Below are positions 1 through 6,862 of a stretch of DNA of 9,939 nucleotides, one piece after another. A program made the position numbers and the translations under genes. The notes under the pieces were generated by a model that worked only from the letters and a program-made list of their open reading frames with translations, was not told the DNA's origin and did no database searches. The DNA is from Candidatus Kapaibacterium sp. (GTDB lineage: Bacteria > Bacteroidota > Ignavibacteria > Kapaibacteriales > Kapaibacteriaceae): positions 1 to 9,939 of the forward strand of contig JAURNF010000049.1 in assembly GCA_030830285.1 (NCBI GenBank). The letters are read 5' to 3'. Numbering within the stretch: the first letter of the stretch is position 1; each line of letters opens with the position of its first letter.

Positions 1-12
1 CTACAACGATAA

Positions 13-33
13 AGGGCCCCTTAAAGGGGCCCT
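13..33 (-). terminator. Hairpin terminator downstream of alanine dehydrogenase
   Basis: An inverted repeat with arms AGGGCCCC (13-20) and GGGGCCCT (26-33) forms an 8-bp GC-rich stem with a 5-base loop. It lies about 30 bases past the ald stop codon. Read on the minus strand the stem is followed by TTAT, so the U-tract is short. The position and stem strength support a terminator for the minus-strand gene; the weak T-run lowers confidence. Confidence 0.55.
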
Positions 34-64
34 CAAATCTATGCATCCTATCGGAAGAATACGC

Positions 65-1177
65 TTACAGAACTGACGAAACTGGCGCGTAGTCCATGCC
101 GAATGCTTCCGCTACGGCTTCGTAGACGATCTTTCCTTCGACCACGTTCAAACCGTACTCGAGCTCCTTGTTACCCTTGCATGCGTTCTTCCAACCATGG
201 TTGGCAAGCTGCACTGCATATGGAAGCGTCGCGTTTGTAAGAGCGATTGCCGATGTGTACGGCACGGCGCCTGGCATGTTTGCAACACCGTAGTGCACGA
301 CACCATCGACTACGTACGTTGGGTCTGCGTGTGTTGTTGGCTTACATGTCTCAACGCAACCACCTTGGTCAACCGACACGTCAACGATAACAGAACCTTC
401 CTTCATCGTCTTGAGCATGTCACGTGTGATCAGGTGTGGCGCCTTTGCACCAACGATCAACACGCCACCAATCACGAGGTCTGCATCCTTCACGGCTTCA
501 CGGATGTTCGACTTCGTCGACATCTGCGTGATGACGTTCTTCGGCATCACATCATCGAGGTAACGCAGACGGTAGAGATTGTTGTCGAAGATTGTGACGC
601 GAGCACCGAAGCCCGCTGCAATCTTCGCAGCGTTCGTACCGACGACACCACCACCAAGGACGATCACGTTTGCTGGCTTTGTACCAGGTACACCACCAAG
701 CAACACACCACGTCCACCCATCGGATGCTCGAGATACTTCGCACCCTCTTGCGGAGCCATACGACCGGCAACTTCCGACATCGGAATCAAGAGTGGGAGT
801 GAGCCGTCTGACTTCTGAACAGTTTCGTACGCGATACACGTTGCGCCACTCTTAACCATTGCCTCGGTGAGTTCACGCGAAGCAGCAAAGTGGAAGTACG
901 TGAACAGTGTCTGCCCCTTGCGGATGAGATTATACTCAGGCGCGATTGGCTCCTTGACCTTCATGATCATGTCAGCCTGTCCATACACCTCGGCAGCTGT
1001 ATCGATGATCTTCGCACCAGCTGCGATGTAGTCATCGTTTGTGAATCCACAACCAACACCACAGTTGGTTTCTACGATCACATCGTGGCCGTGCTGACGG
1101 AGGGTTTCAACTCCACCAGGCGTGAGAGCAACACGCTTCTCACTCGGCTTGATCTCCTTTGGTACGCCGATCAACAT
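65..1177 (-). CDS. ald: Alanine dehydrogenase
   Basis: 370 aa, the usual length for the family. The enzyme catalyses reversible NAD-dependent oxidative deamination of L-alanine to pyruvate and ammonium in the cytosol. The N-terminus MLIGVPKEIKPSEKRVALTP is the family signature, containing the substrate-contacting Arg15. Lys75 (in MKVKEP), His96 (in YFHFA) and Asp270 (in VSVDQGG) fall at the positions expected for the substrate-binding and catalytic residues. The Rossmann glycine motif is VLGGGVVGTNAA (173-184), with Asp198 at the end of the second strand binding the NAD ribose. The ATG is preceded by AAAGGAC, a credible ribosome binding site, and by a TAnnTTTG promoter box. It is on the same strand as the cytochrome b gene but 78 bases away, so it is probably transcribed on its own. 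The annotation is nearly certain; the physiological direction (alanine use or synthesis) cannot be read from sequence. Confidence 0.97.
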   Translation of the reverse strand: MLIGVPKEIKPSEKRVALTPGGVETLRQHGHDVIVETNCGVGCGFTNDDYIAAGAKIIDTAAEVYGQADMIMKVKEPIAPEYNLIRKGQTLFTYFHFAASRELTEAMVKSGATCIAYETVQKSDGSLPLLIPMSEVAGRMAPQEGAKYLEHPMGGRGVLLGGVPGTKPANVIVLGGGVVGTNAAKIAAGFGARVTIFDNNLYRLRYLDDVMPKNVITQMSTKSNIREAVKDADLVIGGVLIVGAKAPHLITRDMLKTMKEGSVIVDVSVDQGGCVETCKPTTHADPTYVVDGVVHYGVANMPGAVPYTSAIALTNATLPYAVQLANHGWKNACKGNKELEYGLNVVEGKIVYEAVAEAFGMDYAPVSSVL

Positions 1178-1217
1178 ATACGTCTGTCCTTTGTTGGATT
1201 GAAGTGAATCAAGACCG

Positions 1218-1225
1218 CAAAGATA
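1218..1225 (-). promoter_or_regulatory. Bacteroidota-type minus-7 promoter box for ald
   Basis: On the minus strand this reads TATCTTTG, a full match to the TAnnTTTG box used by the Bacteroidota primary sigma factor. It lies about 40 bases before the ald ATG, in the gap between the cytochrome b stop and ald. I see no TTG element at the expected upstream distance, so this is a half-supported promoter. Confidence 0.45.
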
Positions 1226-1255
1226 GGGAGCATTCCCGTGCGTACGGATGTGGCG

Positions 1256-2179
1256 CTACCGACGGCGGATGGCCGGCAATAGAAGCACGGCCAGGGTACC
1301 GCCTACCATCAAGTAGCCGGCTAATTCAGCGCCAAGGGCACCTACGAGCTGGTGAAGGGGCCAGATAACCCACCAGGGGTCAACATGGACGGTGCCTGCA
1401 AGCCCCGTAACAGCATCACGGAAGCCAAATGCATGCATTGGTAGCATAGCTGCAATGCCGGCTGCGGCGAGGGCGATCCCGACGACAAATGGCAGCTGCT
1501 GACGTTCTCGCCAGAGCATCCATGCAAGCCATACGGACGCAGCTCCAAGAATCAGGTGCATGAAGAATGTCCGTGCAATGTGGGGAGCACCCGGCGAGAT
1601 CCCGAGCAGTGCCACGAGTGCATCGCCAAGGGGCGCATCGAGAAGCTCCTGACCGACAATTCGCAGACTGACCTCGGCGTAGACGTCATCTGGGAGGATA
1701 CGACCAGTCCATGCAGCTCCGAGAACTACAACCACCATAATGACCATCATCGTCCAATCACGCAGGGTGTTGCGGTAGATACGCTCGAACGCTCCGAGCA
1801 GGACAACGACGAGTGCAAGCACAACGAGCCACCCTGCGAGGGTGTGATGGATCGATCGGATGAATACTCCACCAGGAGAAACCGCGATCTGCACGTTGAC
1901 ACTTGCAGCAGCAGCACTAGGGATGCCATCGTTTGGTTGTGCGGCAACGAGACTTGGCAGGGATGGATGACCAACAGTATCAGTGAAGGGTCCGACGCGC
2001 TCGATTCGCTCACCTGTAATCACGGTCGCTACTCGACCATCAGGCGTTGTTGCCGGCATGCGTGAAGGTTCGTAGAGCATGCCTAGCAGGATGCCTGTGA
2101 CAAGCTCCATGCCAATCAACATTGCGAGCACGCCCAGACAGAGTCGGCGCGCGGTATCAAGCCATGTGCGATCCGACAT
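1256..2179 (-). CDS. Divergent cytochrome b (b6-type N domain plus short C domain), bH ligands missing
   Basis: 307 aa integral membrane protein, partner of the Rieske protein encoded just upstream; it would take part in quinol oxidation. Helix A ends in TGILLGMLYEP (28-38), like the TG..L..Y.P motif of cytochrome b. Helix B carries RSIHH (108-112), matching the RSVH motif, with His111 as heme ligand. The segment TGRILPDDVYAEV (158-170) matches the TGYSLPWDQ region, and helix D has RTFFMH with His208. A C-terminal part with DPWW (267-270) resembles the PEWY region of subunit IV. Normally a second His follows about 14 residues after each helix ligand; here those places are Val125 and Leu222/Trp223, so only the p-side (bL) heme appears to have ligands. 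The loop between helices A and B is about 40 residues longer than in cytochrome b6. The start ATG overlaps the Rieske stop (TAATG), which implies translational coupling. Family membership is solid; function as a classic Q-cycle enzyme is doubtful. Confidence 0.85.
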   Translation of the reverse strand: MSDRTWLDTARRLCLGVLAMLIGMELVTGILLGMLYEPSRMPATTPDGRVATVITGERIERVGPFTDTVGHPSLPSLVAAQPNDGIPSAAAASVNVQIAVSPGGVFIRSIHHTLAGWLVVLALVVVLLGAFERIYRNTLRDWTMMVIMVVVVLGAAWTGRILPDDVYAEVSLRIVGQELLDAPLGDALVALLGISPGAPHIARTFFMHLILGAASVWLAWMLWRERQQLPFVVGIALAAAGIAAMLPMHAFGFRDAVTGLAGTVHVDPWWVIWPLHQLVGALGAELAGYLMVGGTLAVLLLPAIRRR

Positions 2180-2634
2180 TAGGTCGACTCCTGATGGATG
2201 CGCACAAACAGCTCGTCGTTAACAATGCGTGCTTCGTAACGGGTGAGCGGACGTGTGGGTGGCGCCTGCACGACGTTTCCATCAAGGTCAAACGCTCCGC
2301 CATGGCAGGCGCACCGTATGCGGTTCGATGGCAGGTGAACCTCGAGTGGACACCGAGCGTGGGTGCAGGTGAGATCCAGGACACGTACATCATCGCCACG
2401 CCGTGCGATCAAAACGCGGGTGCCGGCAATCGCAACCTCAGCACGAGCTCCGTCACGAACAACGTCATCAATACGTCCCAGCGCATGCGTATGGCTTGCT
2501 GGACGTGACGTTGGTGTGAGAAACCGGCGCAGCGCGGTGGCAACCGACCAGGTACCGATCAACGCACCGATGCTGATCATCATCGTGCGTCGCGATGTTC
2601 TCGCTACTTTTGTTGAATTCTGTTGCATGTTCAT
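2179..2634 (-). CDS. Rieske 2Fe-2S protein
   Basis: 151 aa from the chosen ATG at 2634. It transfers electrons from quinol, with its soluble head outside the cytoplasmic membrane. Both cluster motifs are complete: CTHARC (Cys90, His92, Cys95) and CACHGG (Cys108, Cys110, His111), giving two Cys and two His iron ligands plus the disulfide pair. The N-terminus has SRRTMM followed by a hydrophobic stretch (about 18-36), a Tat-like signal anchor as expected for exported Rieske proteins. In the second box the usual Ser is Gly and the usual Tyr is Phe (CACHGGAFD), changes known in bc1 Rieske proteins to lower the redox potential. An upstream TTG at 2670 would extend the frame by 12 residues into the divergent aminotransferase gene. 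I prefer the ATG, though the ribosome binding site is weak (GAG) and an ATG two codons later is also possible. Confidence 0.9.
   Translation of the reverse strand: MNMQQNSTKVARTSRRTMMISIGALIGTWSVATALRRFLTPTSRPASHTHALGRIDDVVRDGARAEVAIAGTRVLIARRGDDVRVLDLTCTHARCPLEVHLPSNRIRCACHGGAFDLDGNVVQAPPTRPLTRYEARIVNDELFVRIHQEST
2605..2612 (+). promoter_or_regulatory. Minus-7 promoter box for the aminotransferase operon
   Basis: TACTTTTG is a full match to TAnnTTTG. It would place transcription start near 2617-2620, giving a leader of about 25-30 bases before the ATG at 2645. The box lies inside the 5' coding part of the divergent Rieske gene. No TTG element is evident at the minus-33 distance. Confidence 0.45.
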
Positions 2635-2644
2635 CGAGTTCTCA

Positions 2645-3862
2645 ATGCCTGTCCCGCTTCTCGACCTCAAATTACAGTATCACACGCTCAAGCAAGAGAT
2701 CGACGCCACATTGATTCGCGTCGCAGAGTCGCAGGTGAGCATTCTCGGACCCGAAGTTGACGCCCTCGAGCGAGAGCTCGAAGCCTACCTCGGTGTGAAG
2801 CACGCCATCGGTGTGTCGAGCGGCACAGATGCCCTCTTGATGGCAATGATGGCCTACAACATTGGTCCGGGCGATGAGGTGATCATCCCAACGTTCTCGT
2901 TCTTCGCAACCGCTGGTTGCGTGGCACGCGTTGGCGCAACACCCGTGCTCGTAGATGTTGATCACGTGAGCTACAATGTTGATCCGGAAGCTGTTCGCAA
3001 GGCAATCACGCCTCGCACAAAGGCAATCATTCCGGTGCACTTGTTTGGTCAAGCCGCAGACGTCGATGCAATCATGGCGATTGCCGCAGAGCATAACATC
3101 CCCGTGATCGAAGATGCAGCGCAAGCAATTGGAACACAGACTGCCGACGGACGTCGTGTGGGTTCAATCGGACACATCGGATGCTTCTCGTTCTATCCAA
3201 CGAAGAACCTCGGCGCATTCGGCGATGGTGGTCTTGTTACAACGAACAGTGATGAGCTTAATGTTCGGTTGCGTCAGATTCGCAACCACGGCATGGAGCC
3301 ACGCTACTACCACAAGATCATGGGTGGCAACTTCCGTCTCGATGCGATTCAAGGTGCTGTGCTTCGCGTGAAGCTACCGCATCTCGCGTCGTGGCATGCT
3401 GCTCGACGTCGTAACGCAGACATCTACACACGTCTCTTCATCGAGGCTGGGCTGAGTCAAGCGCCTGGTCACACGGCGTTTGATGAGCACAACCGCATTC
3501 TCCTGCCGGCCGTATTGCATCCGGACGGAGCGCCCGACGTGCACATCTTCAATCAGTACACGATCCGCTCTTCGCATCGAGATGCCCTGCGTGCGCATCT
3601 GCAGGCGGCAGGGATCGGCTCGGAAGTGTACTACCCAGTGCCATTCCACCGTCAAGAGTGCTTTGCGCAGCATGGGTTCAACGACGCAGACTACCCTGTG
3701 TCGAATTGCCTAGCCACAACCGTTCTGTCGTTGCCAATCTTCCCAGAACTGCGCGAAGAGCAGCTCCGTGAGGTAGTCGCAACTATTGCTGAGTTCGAGC
3801 GTACACATGCCGCCTCGCCGTCGGAATGTCCCGACTGTGCCGAGTGCGGAACGCTTGTCTAA
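2645..3862 (+). CDS. DegT/DnrJ/EryC1/StrS-family PLP aminotransferase
   Basis: 405 aa. Members transfer an amino group, usually from glutamate, to a keto sugar nucleotide during synthesis of amino sugars for surface polysaccharides. The start MPVPLLDLKLQYHTLKQEI is the typical family N-terminus, which is why I reject a longer frame opening at 2363. The phosphate-binding SSGTDAL lies at 58-64, the pyridine-nitrogen Asp157 sits in IEDAAQ, and Lys187 in FYPTKNLGAFGDGG is the Schiff-base lysine. The C-terminal part has the family pattern FNQYTIR, YYPVPFHRQECF and LSLPIFPEL. An unusual tail after residue 390 contains Cys395, Cys398 and Cys401 in CxxCxxC spacing. It is the first gene of a tightly packed plus-strand run that ends with gmhA, so a role in envelope glycan synthesis is likely. 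The exact sugar substrate cannot be assigned. Confidence 0.93.
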   Translation: MPVPLLDLKLQYHTLKQEIDATLIRVAESQVSILGPEVDALERELEAYLGVKHAIGVSSGTDALLMAMMAYNIGPGDEVIIPTFSFFATAGCVARVGATPVLVDVDHVSYNVDPEAVRKAITPRTKAIIPVHLFGQAADVDAIMAIAAEHNIPVIEDAAQAIGTQTADGRRVGSIGHIGCFSFYPTKNLGAFGDGGLVTTNSDELNVRLRQIRNHGMEPRYYHKIMGGNFRLDAIQGAVLRVKLPHLASWHAARRRNADIYTRLFIEAGLSQAPGHTAFDEHNRILLPAVLHPDGAPDVHIFNQYTIRSSHRDALRAHLQAAGIGSEVYYPVPFHRQECFAQHGFNDADYPVSNCLATTVLSLPIFPELREEQLREVVATIAEFERTHAASPSECPDCAECGTLV

Positions 3863-3873
3863 CTACCTGTGTT

Positions 3874-3879
3874 GGAGGA
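3874..3879 (+). promoter_or_regulatory. Shine-Dalgarno site fixing the start of the LiaF-like gene
   Basis: GGAGGA lies four bases before the ATG at 3884 and is the strongest ribosome binding site in the window. It decides against an in-frame GTG at 3869, which lies upstream of this site. Confidence 0.75.
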
Positions 3880-3883
3880 CGCG

Positions 3884-4651
3884 ATGGATCCTCAAAATCC
3901 GACATCATTCAGCTACCAGTTTGCGATGGGTCCAAAGCGGAGTTCCGCCGGATCGATCGTGTTCGGAGTCGTATTCGTTGCGCTTGGTGTCGCACTCCTG
4001 CTCGATACAGCGCGCGTGATTGACCTTGATGTGTGGGGTACGTTCCGTACATGGTGGCCGTCAATCCTTGCAGTGTGGGCCCTTGCGCGGGTCGCAACCC
4101 GTAATGGTTCGATCCTCGGCAACACCATATTGTTTGCCGTCGGCGTTCTCTTACAGTTAAGCTCACTCGATATCATCGATGGCTTCTGGAGTGCGTTCTG
4201 GCCGATTGTGTTCATCCTTGCTGGACTCTCCCTCTTGCGCAGCAACCTGCGTCGTGCACGGAAAACCGATACGCAAGCAACAGCAGGTCGGGGCGATGGT
4301 ATGCCCTATGAGCGCGACTACCTCGAATCGAATGCACTCATGGCTGGTGCTAGCACTCGCGTAACGAGTAAGAGCTTCAAGGGTGGATCGATTTCTTCCA
4401 TCATGGGCGGACTCGAGATTGACCTTCGAAGTGCGGAGATCGACGGTAATCTCGCCGTACTCGAAGCAACATGTGTGATGGGTGGTATCGAGATTCGAGT
4501 TCCTCCACACTGGACCGTGCAAGTGAACGGCACGCCGATCCTTGGTGGGATTGAAGATGAAACAAACAAGTACCGCGACGACAACGTGGTGGGTCCAACG
4601 CTAATCCTTGATGCCACAGTCGTCCTTGGTGGAATAGAGATCAAAACATGA
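3884..4651 (+). CDS. LiaF/YvqF-like membrane protein
   Basis: 255 aa. The N-terminal half has four hydrophobic segments (about 24-41, 58-72, 77-93 and 101-118) with the pattern of the LiaI/LiaF transmembrane region (DUF5668-like): GSIVFGVVFVALGVALLLD followed by TWWPSILAVWALAR. After a basic linker (RRARK) comes a soluble beta-rich domain with four copies of an [I/V][M/L]GG[I/L]E motif, at about 174, 199, 220 and 248. This resembles the C-terminal domain of LiaF/YvqF, which in Firmicutes restrains a cell-envelope stress kinase. No LiaR/LiaS-type kinase pair is present here, so a regulatory role is unproven. The gene lies 21 bases after the aminotransferase and its stop overlaps the photolyase start (ATGA). 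Confidence 0.85.
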   Translation: MDPQNPTSFSYQFAMGPKRSSAGSIVFGVVFVALGVALLLDTARVIDLDVWGTFRTWWPSILAVWALARVATRNGSILGNTILFAVGVLLQLSSLDIIDGFWSAFWPIVFILAGLSLLRSNLRRARKTDTQATAGRGDGMPYERDYLESNALMAGASTRVTSKSFKGGSISSIMGGLEIDLRSAEIDGNLAVLEATCVMGGIEIRVPPHWTVQVNGTPILGGIEDETNKYRDDNVVGPTLILDATVVLGGIEIKT

Positions 4652-6021
4652 CCATCCGTCCGGAGCGAGTTCGCGTACTAACCCCTGAACGTCCTGAACC
4701 TGCTGGCTCCGGACCTGTGGTTCTCTGGATCAATCGCGATCGCAGACTCCGCGACAACTGGGCGCTGCTCTATGCACAGCAGATTGCACTTGCACGGCGC
4801 GTCCCACTGCACGTTGTGTTTTGTCTCGTTCCCGAGTTTCTTGGTGCAACGCTGCGTCAGTACGATTTCATGTTGCGCGGACTCGAAGAACTCGAGCTCG
4901 ACCTTCTTGCGCACAACATCACGTTTACGTTGCTCCTTGGTGATCCACGTGAGCAACTCCCGGCGTATTGCGCATCAACTGATCCATCGCTCCTTGTGAC
5001 CGATTTCGAGCCATTGCGCATCAAGACGCAGTGGATTGATGGTGTCTGCGCTGCGACAACAGTTGCTGTGCATCAAGTGGATGCACACAATGTGATCCCT
5101 GCATGGCATTGCTCACCGAAGCTAGAGTTCGCTGCGTACACGATTCGACCGAAGATCAAGCGCTTGTTGCCGACGTTTCTCGAGGAGTTCCCCGACGTTG
5201 AACGTCATCCGTTCTCTTCAGCCACATCGCCGGCGTCAACCGATTGGGAATTTGTGCGTTCAACACTGCGAATCAACACATCCATTACACCTGTCACATG
5301 GCTCTCACCTGGTGAATCACAGGCTAAGCAGCTGCTCGATGGATTTGTTGCACACATTGAGCGATACAACGATCGCAACGATCCGACGAAGCCAGGTCAG
5401 TCCAACCTATCGCCATACTTCCACTTCGGTCAGCTCGCACCACAACGCGCCGCACTTGCGGTGAATGCGCTTGCTCGCACAGGCACCGAGGATTGTCCGG
5501 TTGAATCGTATCTCGAGGAACTCATCGTCCGCCGCGAACTGTCCGACAATTTCACGTTCTACAATCCGAACTACGATTCATTCGAGGGATTCGCAGCGTG
5601 GGCGCAAGCCTCGCTCAACGAGCACCGCAACGATCCACGACAGTACGTATACACGTTTGAGCAGTGGGATACCGCCACAACACATGACGAGCTCTGGAAT
5701 GCTGCACAGCGCGAGCTGTTGTCTACCGGTAAGCTGCATGGATACATGCGCATGTACTGGGCGAAGAAGATCCTCGAATGGAGTGCGTCACCGGAAGAAG
5801 CGCTTGCCATCGGCATCGCACTCAACGACACGCATGCGCTCGACGGACGCGACCCGAACGGCTACGTCGGAGTGGCATGGAGTATTGGTGGTGTGCACGA
5901 CCGCGCCTGGTTTGAACGTCCCGTCTATGGCAAGATCCGCTACATGAATGCCAACGGATGCGCAAAGAAGTTCGACGTTAAGGCCTACATTCGCAGATAT
6001 GCAGAATCATCGTTGTTCTAA
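4648..6021 (+). CDS. phr: Class II CPD photolyase
   Basis: 457 aa, typical of class II deoxyribodipyrimidine photolyases. These flavoenzymes use blue or near-UV light to split cyclobutane pyrimidine dimers. The N-terminal antenna-type domain has NRDRRLRDNWALLYAQ (29-44) and VDAHNVIPAW (144-153), both class II signatures. The C-terminal FAD and DNA-binding domain has GQSNLSPYFHFGQLAPQRA (250-268), EELIVRRELSDNF (290-302), YMRMYWAKKILEW (366-378) and GRDPNGYVGVAWSIGGVHDR (400-419). Trp350 and Trp371 are 21 residues apart, the same spacing as the electron-transfer tryptophan pair of the Methanosarcina class II enzyme. The start overlaps the preceding gene by four bases, and the 3' end overlaps the next gene by 23 bases. 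No truncation or missing motif was seen. Confidence 0.96.
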   Translation: MTIRPERVRVLTPERPEPAGSGPVVLWINRDRRLRDNWALLYAQQIALARRVPLHVVFCLVPEFLGATLRQYDFMLRGLEELELDLLAHNITFTLLLGDPREQLPAYCASTDPSLLVTDFEPLRIKTQWIDGVCAATTVAVHQVDAHNVIPAWHCSPKLEFAAYTIRPKIKRLLPTFLEEFPDVERHPFSSATSPASTDWEFVRSTLRINTSITPVTWLSPGESQAKQLLDGFVAHIERYNDRNDPTKPGQSNLSPYFHFGQLAPQRAALAVNALARTGTEDCPVESYLEELIVRRELSDNFTFYNPNYDSFEGFAAWAQASLNEHRNDPRQYVYTFEQWDTATTHDELWNAAQRELLSTGKLHGYMRMYWAKKILEWSASPEEALAIGIALNDTHALDGRDPNGYVGVAWSIGGVHDRAWFERPVYGKIRYMNANGCAKKFDVKAYIRRYAESSLF

Positions 6022-6862
6022 CATCATCATCGCCATAGCCCTCATCCTTGGGAGCATTGGTGCATCAGCGCAGCTTCTCAAGCCCTACGACCTACGCCTT
6101 GGACGTAAGATCAAGGAGTTTGATCAGTACCTCCTCAATGCCCGTGCAATCACGCGCAACGAAACAAAGGTCTTCATCGACGACGTTCAGCGTGGCGACT
6201 CCGTGGACTACCGCGAAGTTGTGCTGTCAGCACAGTGCAACGTCGTAAGCGTCACGGTGAACGGACAAGAGAAAGAGAAGCACCTTGTGATACGTGATTT
6301 TCGCAAGTTCACACTCGATGATACTGTTGACGTGCTGCCAACTGGCACAAAGGTGCGCTGTTGGTTCTCCGATTCCGGAAGTGTATTCACGATTGACAAT
6401 GCACCCGCCTCGGATGACGTTCAAGCCCTGCTCAGTGAAGTGGTAAAAAGTGAAGGGGGCACAGAGACAAGCAAGCTCATGGATCCCGCGAAAGCCGTAG
6501 CACTTGGTGCAACATGGAAGATGAACATCCCCGCTTTCCGCAAGGTGTTGGGTCCGGTACTATCGGGTGCCATGAAGAAACTCAATGGCACGGTCACCTT
6601 CGCATCGATTGATTCGTCAGGAGCACTGCCCGTGGCAACCATCACCGCTCGAGCAGAAGCCCCAACGTTTACGCTTCGATTTGGTGACATGCCATCGAAG
6701 TCGACATTCGTTGCAGACATCTCGTTGACGGTGCCGCTCGACAACCGTTATCCCGCCGAGGCGCTCTCCACAAGCAGTCGCCAAACTGTGAGCATGTCAC
6801 AAGGCAATGCGCGCATGGACATGATCGTAGCATCGTCGCGTAGCGCACAGTTCCTTCGGTGA
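5999..6862 (+). CDS. Exported protein of unknown function
   Basis: 287 aa from the ATG at 5999. The N-terminus MQNHRCSNIIIAIALILGSI followed by GASAQ is a signal peptide with a likely signal peptidase I site after SAQ (about residue 25), which is why I choose this start over an in-frame ATG at 5948. There is no lipobox. The mature part has no further membrane segment and looks beta-rich, with alternating polar and hydrophobic strands (for example VDYREVVLSAQCNVVSVTVN). Only one or two cysteines remain. I do not recognise a family; a resemblance to DUF6263-type proteins is possible but not demonstrated. The first 23 bases overlap the photolyase end, and its stop overlaps the transporter start, so it is translated within the same operon. 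Periplasmic or surface location is inferred from the signal peptide. Confidence 0.8.
   Translation: MQNHRCSNIIIAIALILGSIGASAQLLKPYDLRLGRKIKEFDQYLLNARAITRNETKVFIDDVQRGDSVDYREVVLSAQCNVVSVTVNGQEKEKHLVIRDFRKFTLDDTVDVLPTGTKVRCWFSDSGSVFTIDNAPASDDVQALLSEVVKSEGGTETSKLMDPAKAVALGATWKMNIPAFRKVLGPVLSGAMKKLNGTVTFASIDSSGALPVATITARAEAPTFTLRFGDMPSKSTFVADISLTVPLDNRYPAEALSTSSRQTVSMSQGNARMDMIVASSRSAQFLR

Noticed and set aside
197..802. 201-codon plus-strand frame inside ald
   Set aside because: Antisense shadow of a clearly functional gene; Cys-, His- and Thr-rich composition typical of reversed codons.
2363..2644. 94-residue N-terminal extension of the aminotransferase in the same frame
   Set aside because: It lies entirely antisense to the Rieske gene, and the family N-terminus MPVPLLDLK begins exactly at the ATG at 2645.
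2668..2674. TAATTTG on the minus strand as promoter for the Rieske gene
   Set aside because: One base too short for TAnnTTTG and no upstream element; position is plausible but the match is too weak to annotate.
3869..3883. GTG start for the LiaF-like gene
   Set aside because: The GTG lies upstream of the strong GGAGGA site, which is correctly spaced only for the ATG at 3884.
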